11,599 bases of DNA from CAZCBD01 sp964496755 (GTDB lineage: Bacteria > Bacteroidota > Ignavibacteria > Ignavibacteriales > Melioribacteraceae), in the NCBI GenBank assembly GCA_964496755.1, contig CAZCBD010000079.1, forward strand, positions 1 through 11,599, written 5' to 3'. The notes beneath the pieces are model-generated. The model did not search any database. It was not told where the DNA came from and was given only the letters and a program-made list of their open reading frames with translations. A program made the position numbers and the translations under genes. Below, piece after piece: positions 6,081 through 11,599 of the stretch. How positions within the stretch are numbered: the stretch's first letter is position 1; each line of letters starts with the position of its first letter.

Positions 6081-6497
6081 TTATTCGTAATCAGGTCTTG
6101 TTACAAATTTTGTTTTTATTGGTAATTTATGAGAAGCAATTCTAAAAGCTTCTTGTGCAATTTCTTTAGACACACCGGCAATTTCAAATAAAATTCTTCC
6201 GGGTTTTACACAAGCCACCCAATATTCGGGAGCTCCTTTACCTTTACCCATTCTGGTTTCCAATGGCTTTTTAGTATACGGTCTATCAGGGAAAATTCTA
6301 ATCCATGATTTACCGTCTCTTTTAGTTCTTCTTGAAATTGCAATTCTGCATGCTTCTATTTGTCTACTTGTAATCCATGCATTTTCCAAAGCTTTTAACC
6401 CGAAATCACCAAAGGCAATACGATTTCCTCTATAAGCTTTACCTTTTAAACTTGGTCTATGCGATTTTCTATATTTAACTCTTTTCGGCATTAACAT
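6081..6497 (-). CDS. rplP: 50S ribosomal protein L16
   Basis: L16 helps shape the A-site and the binding of aminoacyl-tRNA on the large subunit. The 138-residue product begins MLMPKRVKYRKSHRP and contains GDFGLKALENAWITSRQIEA. The core RIFPDRPYTKKPLETRMGKG (67-86) holds the arginine (Arg82) equivalent to the one hydroxylated in E. coli L16. It continues APEYWVACVKPGRILFEIAG, and the length is normal. Two in-frame ATGs are close together. The first (6497) is kept because MLMPKR is typical and GAGG lies 9 nt upstream. Confidence 0.98.
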   Translation of the reverse strand: MLMPKRVKYRKSHRPSLKGKAYRGNRIAFGDFGLKALENAWITSRQIEACRIAISRRTKRDGKSWIRIFPDRPYTKKPLETRMGKGKGAPEYWVACVKPGRILFEIAGVSKEIAQEAFRIASHKLPIKTKFVTRPDYE

Positions 6498-6517
6498 AGC
6501 ACTTTACCTCAAAACTT

Positions 6518-7159
6518 TTAATCTGATAATCTTTTGCCTAAAATTTCACCTCTACAAATCCAAACTTTCACACCAATTGCACCATAAATTGTATGCGAAG
6601 TGGCTGTAGCATAATCAATATCTGCTCTTATTGTATGTAAAGGAGTTCTTCCTTCTTTGTAACCTTCCGATCTTGCCATTTCGGCACCGCCTAAACGTCC
6701 GGAACATTGAATTTTAATTCCTTCGGCGCCCATTCTCATGGCCGAAGTAATTGCTTGCTTCATAGCTCGTCTAAAAGATATTCTTCCACGCAATTGAGCA
6801 GCAATGTTTTGTGCAACCAAATTAGCATCCAATTCAGGTCTTTTAATTTCATTTATCTGAACTTTTACTTCTTTCGAAGTAACTTGTTTAAGTTCTTGTT
6901 CCAGTTGCGCTATCTCTTTTCCACTTTTTCCAATCACAACTCCGGGTCTCGAAGTATGAATTGTAATTATTACATTCTTCGATGTTCTGTCAATGATTAT
7001 TCTAGACACTCCGGCTTTTTGTAACCTCTGACGAATATACTTTCTTAGATTTTTATCTTCAGCTAATTTTGTAGCATAAGATTTATCTTCGTACCAGTTA
7101 GATTCCCAACCTCTTATTACACCAACTCTAAGTCCTATTGGGTTTGTCTTTTGTCCCAA
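6518..7159 (-). CDS. rpsC: 30S ribosomal protein S3
   Basis: S3 lies at the mRNA entry channel of the small subunit and, with S4 and S5, contributes to its helicase activity. The 213-residue product begins with the signature GQKTNPIGLRVGVIRGWESN. It has a KH type-2 domain with the GKSG loop at 77-80 (PGVVIGKSGKEIAQLE), then FRRAMKQAI and GRLGGAEMARSEGYKEGRTP in the C-terminal domain. Its length is within the family range. The start codon is TTG (7157-7159), directly before the conserved GQKTNP. A perfect AGGAGG with a 5-nt spacer lies upstream, and no ATG or GTG is nearby in frame. It follows rplV by 13 nt. Confidence 0.98.
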   Translation of the reverse strand: MGQKTNPIGLRVGVIRGWESNWYEDKSYATKLAEDKNLRKYIRQRLQKAGVSRIIIDRTSKNVIITIHTSRPGVVIGKSGKEIAQLEQELKQVTSKEVKVQINEIKRPELDANLVAQNIAAQLRGRISFRRAMKQAITSAMRMGAEGIKIQCSGRLGGAEMARSEGYKEGRTPLHTIRADIDYATATSHTIYGAIGVKVWICRGEILGKRLSD

Positions 7160-7164
7160 TTAAA

Positions 7165-7170
7165 CCTCCT
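7165..7170 (-). promoter_or_regulatory. Perfect Shine-Dalgarno AGGAGG of rpsC, compensating a TTG start
   Basis: AGGAGG is followed by TTTAA and then TTG, the start of rpsC. This is the strongest ribosome binding site in the window. It fixes the start of rpsC and shows that this organism uses SD-anti-SD pairing. Confidence 0.9.
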
Positions 7171-7172
7171 AA

Positions 7173-7517
7173 TTAACCTTTGTTAGCAACAACTATTGTT
7201 AAATGATTTGATCTTTTTCTAATTCTATAAGCTCTACCCATAGGAGCAGGCTGAATTCTTTTTAATGTAGGACCTTGATCAACATAGGCTTCCTTCACAA
7301 ATAATTCATTTGTTTCAAAATTTGCATTTTCATCTTTGTTATAAAGATTAGCAACTGCAGATTTCAAAACTTTTTCAGCAACTTTTGCCGGATGTTTTTT
7401 GCTAAAATGTAATGTTTCTATAGCTTTATCTACCGACATGCCTCTAATTAAATCAATAACTAAACGCATTTTCCTTGGAGAAGAACTTATATATTTATGT
7501 TTTGCTTTAGCTTCCAT
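7173..7517 (-). CDS. rplV: 50S ribosomal protein L22
   Basis: L22 spans the large subunit and its long beta-hairpin lines the exit tunnel beside L4, where macrolide-resistance changes occur in other bacteria. The 114-residue product has the N-terminal SSSPRKMRLVIDLIRGMSVD (11-30), the helical ETLHFSKKHPAKVAEKVLKS, and the hairpin region QGPTLKRIQPAPMGRAYRIR (81-100), ending with SNHLTIVV. The hairpin shows no deletion or insertion. The length is normal. GAGG stands about 8 nt before ATG 7517. It is 18 nt after rpsS. Confidence 0.98.
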   Translation of the reverse strand: MEAKAKHKYISSSPRKMRLVIDLIRGMSVDKAIETLHFSKKHPAKVAEKVLKSAVANLYNKDENANFETNELFVKEAYVDQGPTLKRIQPAPMGRAYRIRKRSNHLTIVVANKG

Positions 7518-7535
7518 TTATATTCCTCGACCTTA

Positions 7536-7823
7536 TTATCTTACCTTAGATGCTTTTTCAGCTTTAGTTCCTGGATGACCTCTAAATAACCTGGTTGGTG
7601 CAAATTCACCTAACTTATGTCCTACCATGTTTTCAGATATATAAACAGGCACCATTTGTTTTCCATTGTGTACTGCAATTGTAAAACCTACAAATTCAGG
7701 TGATATTGTACTTGCTCTTGACCAAGTTTTAACTATTTTTTTAGAATTTGAGTCTTTTTGTGCTCTAACTTTTTTCAATAATTTTTGATCAATAAATGGT
7801 CCTTTTTTAACCGATCTTGGCAT
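7536..7823 (-). CDS. rpsS: 30S ribosomal protein S19
   Basis: S19 forms part of the small-subunit head with S13 and contacts the large subunit. The 95-residue product begins MPRSVKKGPFIDQKLLKKV. It carries the conserved WSRASTISPEFVGFTIAVHN, GKQMVPVYISENMVGHKLGE and FAPTRLFRGHPG, with a basic tail. The length is normal. Its SD is weak (GAGATAG before ATG 7823), so it may depend on re-initiation from rplB, which ends 12 nt upstream. Confidence 0.98.
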   Translation of the reverse strand: MPRSVKKGPFIDQKLLKKVRAQKDSNSKKIVKTWSRASTISPEFVGFTIAVHNGKQMVPVYISENMVGHKLGEFAPTRLFRGHPGTKAEKASKVR

Positions 7824-7835
7824 ATCTATCTCGTC

Positions 7836-8666
7836 TTATTTTTTGTTTCTACGTTTTACAATAAATTTGTCCGAAGGACTTTTTTTCTTTCTGGTTTTCA
7901 ATCCTTTAGCTTTTTGGCCCCAAGGAGATACCGGATGACCGCCTCCCGAAGTTTTACCTTCGCCACCACCCATCGGGTGATCTACAGGGTTCATAGCAAC
8001 ACCTCGAACATGAGGTCTTTTTCCTAACCAGCGTGAACGTCCCGCTTTACCAATACTTATATTAAAATGGTCACTATTTCCAACAACACCATAAGTAGCC
8101 ATACATTCCAAGCTAACCATTCTAACTTCGCCCGAGGGCATTTTTAGTAATGCATTTTTTCCTTCCTTGGCATTCAATTGAATTGCTGTTCCGGCCGAAC
8201 GACCTAACTGTCCGCCTTTTCCGGGTTTCAATTCAACATTATGAACATAACTACCCAATGGAATATCTTTCAATTTTAACGCATTTCCAATTTTGATTTC
8301 CGAACCTGCGCCGGATTGAACTTTATCACCTACTTTTAAGCCTTCTGGGGCAAGAATATATCTTTTCTCTCCATCGGCATAGTGCAACAATGCAATTCTA
8401 GCCGATCTATTAGGATCATATTCAATAGAAAATACTTTTGCCGGAATACCTGTTTTTTCTCTGCGAAAATCAATAATCCTGTATCTTCTTTTGTGACCGC
8501 CGCCTCTGTGTCTTGCAGTTACTCTTCCTTCGCTATTTCTACCGCCTGATTTTTTCAGTGCAACAGTAAGGCTTTTTTCCGGATAAGATTTTGTGATTTC
8601 TTCGAATGTTGAAACCGACATAAATCTTGTTCCGGGTGTATTTGGTTTAAATTTTCTTATAGCCAT
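7836..8666 (-). CDS. rplB: 50S ribosomal protein L2
   Basis: L2 is one of the most conserved large-subunit proteins, needed for subunit association and peptidyl-transferase activity. The 276-residue product, normal for the family, begins MAIRKFKPNTPGTRF. It contains GRVTARHRGGGHKRRYRIID, IEYDPNRSARIALL, VELKPGKGGQLGRSAGT and GVAMNPVDHPMGGGEG. The histidine of DHP (residue 230) is the position implicated in E. coli function and is kept. The next conserved His of HPHGGGEG is Met here. The basic tail ends SPSDKFIVKRRNKK. GGAG lies 10 nt before the ATG. It is 27 nt from rplW. Confidence 0.99.
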   Translation of the reverse strand: MAIRKFKPNTPGTRFMSVSTFEEITKSYPEKSLTVALKKSGGRNSEGRVTARHRGGGHKRRYRIIDFRREKTGIPAKVFSIEYDPNRSARIALLHYADGEKRYILAPEGLKVGDKVQSGAGSEIKIGNALKLKDIPLGSYVHNVELKPGKGGQLGRSAGTAIQLNAKEGKNALLKMPSGEVRMVSLECMATYGVVGNSDHFNISIGKAGRSRWLGKRPHVRGVAMNPVDHPMGGGEGKTSGGGHPVSPWGQKAKGLKTRKKKSPSDKFIVKRRNKK

Positions 8667-8693
8667 TTAAAATAACTCCAACATAATCTTATT

Positions 8694-8987
8694 CTATACT
8701 TCGCCAAAAAGATCAATCGTCTGACCTTCTTTCAACGAAACGTACGCTTTTTTAAATTGCGGGGTTTTACCTTCAAATCTCCCCTTTTTGGTAAATTGTG
8801 TTTTTGTTTTACCTTTATATTTCACAGTATTAACCGACACTACATCAACATTAAATCTTTCTTTAATTGCTTTAGCAATTTCAATCTTATTTGAGTTTAC
8901 ATCAACAACAAATCCATACTTGTTAATCTTTTCTGTAATTTGTGTCATTTTTTCCGTTACTAATGGTCTAATAAGTACTTTTCGCAT
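8694..8987 (-). CDS. rplW: 50S ribosomal protein L23
   Basis: L23 lies at the tunnel exit and is the docking point for trigger factor and the signal recognition particle. The 97-residue product begins with the signature MRKVLIRPLVTEKMTQ. It continues NKYGFVVDVNSNKIEIAKAI, FNVDVVSVNTVKYKGKTK and GRFEGKTPQFKKAYVSLKEG, matching L23 throughout. The length is normal. The region before ATG 8987 contains AGGTTTGAG. It lies 16 nt after rplD in standard S10 order. Confidence 0.98.
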   Translation of the reverse strand: MRKVLIRPLVTEKMTQITEKINKYGFVVDVNSNKIEIAKAIKERFNVDVVSVNTVKYKGKTKTQFTKKGRFEGKTPQFKKAYVSLKEGQTIDLFGEV

Positions 8988-9003
8988 CTCAAACCTAAGG
9001 TCT

Positions 9004-9633
9004 TTAATTATTTAATATTTTTTCTATACTTTCAACTGCACCTTTTTGAACAAGTAATACCTGATTGTTCAATAAATCGTATGTAGATGCATTTTTTGCG
9101 TCAACAATTTGAACTTTTTGAATATTTCTACCGGATTTATAAACATTTTCCAAATTGCCATTTGTAAGCAACAAAGTTTTCTTTCCGGCAATATTTAATT
9201 TTTTCAATACGGCTTCAAAATCTTTAGTTCTTGGAGCTTCAAAGTTAAAGTCTTCTACAATTATAATTTGTTCTGCCTTGGCTTTATATGATAAAGCTGA
9301 TTTTCTGGCCAAAACTTTAACTTTTTTATTTAGTTTCTGACGGTAACTATGCGGCTTAGGGCCAAAGATAGTTCCACCGCCAACCCATAACGGAGATTTA
9401 AATGAACCCGCACGAGCTCCTCCACGGCCTTTTTGTCTCCAAGGTTTACGTCCGGTACCTCTTACTTCACTTCTTTCTTTTGTTTTTGCAGTACCTTGCC
9501 TTTTATTTGCAAGATGTGCTTTAACAGCAAGATATATCACATGGTCATTAGGTTCAACAGCAAAGATTGAATCAGATAATTCAACTTTCTGTTCTGATTT
9601 CGTACCATCTATTTTATAAACATCTAATTTCAT
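9004..9633 (-). CDS. rplD: 50S ribosomal protein L4
   Basis: L4 sends a long loop into the exit tunnel opposite L22. In E. coli it also represses the S10 operon, but I see no recognisable L4-binding leader here. I start it at ATG 9633, giving 209 residues (MKLDVYKIDGTKSEQKVELS...), the usual length. An upstream in-frame TTG near 9666 would add 11 residues that overlap rplC and have no counterpart in L4. The tunnel loop reads GTGRKPWRQKGRGGARAGSF (59-78), then PLWVGGGTIFGPKPHSY. It is intact, with the conserved KPWRQKGRG. The C-terminal domain holds ILLTNGN-like and VLLVQKGAVE strands. The ATG is 13 nt beyond the rplC stop and has only a weak GAGA upstream. Confidence 0.97.
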   Translation of the reverse strand: MKLDVYKIDGTKSEQKVELSDSIFAVEPNDHVIYLAVKAHLANKRQGTAKTKERSEVRGTGRKPWRQKGRGGARAGSFKSPLWVGGGTIFGPKPHSYRQKLNKKVKVLARKSALSYKAKAEQIIIVEDFNFEAPRTKDFEAVLKKLNIAGKKTLLLTNGNLENVYKSGRNIQKVQIVDAKNASTYDLLNNQVLLVQKGAVESIEKILNN

Positions 9634-9646
9634 TGTACCAGTTTCT

Positions 9647-10267
9647 CTAATTTTTGATTTCAACAATTGAATTTACAGCACCGGGCACGGCACCTTTTAC
9701 CAAAATAACATTTTTCTCAGGAATAACTTTAACTATACTAACGTTTTTCAAAGTAACTTTTTCGTTTCCTTGTCTTCCGGCCATTTTCATTCCTTTCAAA
9801 ACTCTTGAAGGATATGAACTTTGTCCAATAGAACCCGGATGGCGCAATCTGTTATGCTGACCGTGGGTAGCTTGTCCCACTCCACCAAAACCATGACGTC
9901 TCATTACACCCTGGAAACCTTTTCCAATACTTTTGCTAGTAATTTTAACTCTATCGCCAACCTTAAAAGCTTCAACAGTAATTTCATCACCCAACTTATA
10001 ATCGGCAATGTTAAAGTTTTTAAATTCTTTTAAAACTTTCGCAGGCTTCACATTATTCTTTTTACAAATACCGGCTAATGGTTTGTTGGTGTGTTTGTCC
10101 TTTCGAATGCCAAATCCTAATTGCAAGGCTTCGTATCCATCTTTATCATTAGTCCTGATCTCTACCACTTGACAAGGGCCAGCTTCAATAACAGTTACAG
10201 GTACATTTTCCCCGTTTTCCGTATAAACGCTTGTCATTCCCAATTTTTTTCCAAGTAATCCAGGCAT
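9647..10267 (-). CDS. rplC: 50S ribosomal protein L3
   Basis: L3 starts large-subunit assembly, and its loop reaches the peptidyl-transferase centre. The 206-residue product, typical of the family, begins MPGLLGKKLGMTSVY, with NVPVTVIEAGPCQVVEIRTN following. The central loop has MRRHGFGGVGQATHGQHNR and RHPGSIGQSSYPSRVLKGMK, then MAGRQGNEKVTLKN. Gln149 in GSIGQ corresponds to the glutamine that PrmB methylates in E. coli. AAGGAT lies about 8 nt before ATG 10267. It follows rpsJ by 10 nt. Confidence 0.98.
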   Translation of the reverse strand: MPGLLGKKLGMTSVYTENGENVPVTVIEAGPCQVVEIRTNDKDGYEALQLGFGIRKDKHTNKPLAGICKKNNVKPAKVLKEFKNFNIADYKLGDEITVEAFKVGDRVKITSKSIGKGFQGVMRRHGFGGVGQATHGQHNRLRHPGSIGQSSYPSRVLKGMKMAGRQGNEKVTLKNVSIVKVIPEKNVILVKGAVPGAVNSIVEIKN

Positions 10268-10277
10268 TTTAAAATCC

Positions 10278-10586
10278 TTATAACTTAATCTCTATATCAA
10301 CACCCGCCGGAATATCTAATTTGCTCAATGAATCGACGGTTTTATTATTTGAATTATGAATATCAATTATTCTTTTATGCGATCTGATTTCAAATTGTTC
10401 ACGCGATTTTTTGTCAACGTGTGGCGAACGCAATACTGTAAAAACTGTTTTTCTTGTTGGTAAAGGAATAGGTCCTGAAACAACTGCACCAGTACTTTTT
10501 ACAGTCTTTATAATCTTTTCAGTCGATTTGTCAATCAATATATGATCGTATGACTTCAATTTTATTCTTATTTTTTGAGCAGGCAC
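10278..10586 (-). CDS. rpsJ: 30S ribosomal protein S10 (transcription factor NusE)
   Basis: S10 belongs to the small-subunit head and also acts as NusE, coupling transcribing polymerase to the ribosome through NusB and NusG. The 102-residue product is the usual length. It begins MPAQKIRIKLKSYDHILIDK and contains STGAVVSGPIPLPTRKTVFT (31-50) and RSPHVDKKSREQFEIRSHKR, ending with LDIPAGVDIEIKL. The start is a GTG (10584-10586) with AGGAG 7 nt upstream. The conserved second residue onward fixes this choice. It is first of the S10 block, 51 nt after tuf, with a hairpin in the spacer. Confidence 0.98.
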   Translation of the reverse strand: MPAQKIRIKLKSYDHILIDKSTEKIIKTVKSTGAVVSGPIPLPTRKTVFTVLRSPHVDKKSREQFEIRSHKRIIDIHNSNNKTVDSLSKLDIPAGVDIEIKL

Positions 10587-10607
10587 TTTAATACTCCTAT
10601 AATTTGC

Positions 10608-10627
10608 CCCGAGGCAAAAACCTCGGG
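10608..10627 (-). other. Stem-loop in the tuf-rpsJ spacer
   Basis: Read on the transcribed strand, CCCGAGG, a 6-nt loop TTTTTG, and CCTCGGG form a perfect 7-bp GC-rich stem 10 nt after the tuf stop and 9 nt before the rpsJ SD. No U tract follows (the sequence continues GGCAAATT), so it is unlikely to be a full intrinsic terminator. It could be an RNase processing site separating tuf from the S10 block, or it could tune access to the rpsJ ribosome binding site. Confidence 0.6.
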
Positions 10628-10637
10628 ACTAACAGAT

Positions 10638-11599
10638 TTATTTAATTATTTTTGTTACAACACCGGAACCAACAGTTCTACCACCTTCACGAATAGCGAA
10701 TCTTAATCCTTCTTCCATAGCGATTTCGGAAATCAATTTTATTGACAATTTAACATTATCACCAGGCATTACCATTTCAGTACCTTCAGGTAATGTTGCA
10801 ACACCTGTTACGTCGGTTGTTCTAAAATAAAACTGAGGTCTGTAACCATTGAAGAATGGTGTATGACGTCCACCTTCATCTTTTGATAAGATATAAACTT
10901 CACCTTCAAATTCCGTATGAGGTGTAATTGAACCGGGTTTAGCTAATACCATTCCTCTTTGAATTTCTTTTTTATCAATACCGCGAAGTAATAAACCGGC
11001 ATTATCACCAGCTTGAGCTTCGTCTAATAATTTTCTAAACATTTCAATACCGGTAACAACAGTTTTTTTGTGTAAACCTAAACCGATAATTTCAACTTCT
11101 TCACTTAATTTAATTACACCTTTTTCAACTCTACCGGTAGCAACCGTTCCGCGTCCTGTAATTGAGAAAACATCTTCAACAGGCATTAAGAAAGGTTTGT
11201 CTGCATCGCGTTCAGGAACCGGAATATAATCATCTACTGCATCCATCAATTCCCAAATGCAATTCAATCTGTCATCTTCAACAGAAATATCATCACTTGA
11301 AGCTGCTTCAAGAGCCAAAAGTGCAGAACCTTTAATTATCGGAATATCATCACCAGGGAATTCATATTCGCTTAATAGTTCTCTTAATTCCATTTCAACT
11401 AATTCCAATAACTCTTCGTCGTCAACCATATCAACTTTATTCATAAAAACAACGATTCTAGGAACACCAACCTGACGGGCTAAAAGAATATGTTCACGTG
11501 TTTGAGGCATAGGACCATCAGTTGCAGCAACTACTAAAATAGCACCATCCATTTGTGCAGCACCTGTAATCATGTTTTTAACATAATCGGCGTGTCCCG
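10638..11599 (-). CDS. tuf: Elongation factor Tu, 5' end off the window
   Basis: EF-Tu is the GTPase that delivers aminoacyl-tRNA to the ribosomal A-site. The reading frame is open to the window edge, beginning GHADYVKNMITGAAQMDGAI, so about 319 residues are visible and roughly the first 80 (P-loop and switch I) are missing. The visible start contains the Gly of the DxxG motif and the catalytic His (GH). The G4 motif reads NKVD, where E. coli has NKCD, and the G5 motif is SAL. Domain II begins near ERDADKPFLMPVEDVFSITG, and domain III holds GGRHTPFFNGYRPQFYFRTT and ends GSGVVTKIIK. Compared with E. coli there are about 8 extra acidic residues after the SAL motif (ASSDDISVEDD). It lies 51 nt upstream of rpsJ; linkage of tuf to the S10 block is common outside Bacteroidia. 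Confidence 0.98.
   Translation of the reverse strand, partial: GHADYVKNMITGAAQMDGAILVVAATDGPMPQTREHILLARQVGVPRIVVFMNKVDMVDDEELLELVEMELRELLSEYEFPGDDIPIIKGSALLALEAASSDDISVEDDRLNCIWELMDAVDDYIPVPERDADKPFLMPVEDVFSITGRGTVATGRVEKGVIKLSEEVEIIGLGLHKKTVVTGIEMFRKLLDEAQAGDNAGLLLRGIDKKEIQRGMVLAKPGSITPHTEFEGEVYILSKDEGGRHTPFFNGYRPQFYFRTTDVTGVATLPEGTEMVMPGDNVKLSIKLISEIAMEEGLRFAIREGGRTVGSGVVTKIIK

Noticed and set aside
9634..9666. A longer L4 starting at a TTG near 9666.
   Set aside because: The extension overlaps the rplC 3' end. ATG 9633 begins at the residues expected for L4.

Overview
The window is a contiguous piece of a bacterial ribosomal-protein supercluster (S10 + spc operons), read entirely from the minus strand. 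In transcription order (high to low coordinates) it runs: tuf (5' end cut by the window edge), rpsJ, rplC, rplD, rplW, rplB, rpsS, rplV, rpsC, rplP, rpmC, rpsQ, rplN, rplX, rplE, rpsN, rpsH, rplF, rplR, a tRNA-Gln gene, rpsE, rpmD, rplO, secY (3' end cut by the window edge). Every protein gene of the classical S10-spc order up to secY is present, and there is no extra protein gene. The plus strand carries no gene I can support.

The DNA is AT-rich. The layout tuf-rpsJ (fusA presumably lies beyond the edge), the 89-residue zinc-free S14 ending in KKSSW, and the protein sequences generally suggest the Bacteroidota/Chlorobiota (FCB) assemblage. Most genes have a recognisable Shine-Dalgarno (SD) sequence, including a perfect AGGAGG before rpsC. 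That argues against typical Bacteroidia or Flavobacteriia, which mostly lack SDs, and for an Ignavibacteria/Chlorobi-like lineage. This placement is inference from memory of gene order and motifs, not from a search.

Layout: 10638-11599 EF-Tu; 10587-10637 a short spacer with a perfect 7-bp hairpin; 5584-10586 the S10 block (rpsJ to rpsQ); 2555-5555 the first part of the spc block (rplN to rplR); 2410-2554 a 145-nt break holding a tRNA-Gln(UUG) and an AT-rich leader; 1-2409 the end of the spc block (rpsE, rpmD, rplO, secY). Spacers elsewhere are only 2 to 32 nt, and rplO and secY overlap by one base, so the whole is most likely one or a few polycistronic transcripts. The products build both ribosomal subunits, supply the elongation factor that delivers aminoacyl-tRNA, and form the core of the Sec membrane channel.

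No gap exceeds 300 bases. I see no mobile element, CRISPR array or unknown gene, and no previously undescribed system. The points that stand out are: (1) the tRNA-Gln gene embedded in the operon in sense orientation between rplR and rpsE; (2) a one-base frameshift in secY about 60 bases from the window edge; (3) the SD-less start of rpsE just after the tRNA, while most of its neighbours have SDs; (4) the TTG start of rpsC behind a perfect SD; and (5) small lineage-type insertions or extensions in EF-Tu and L5.
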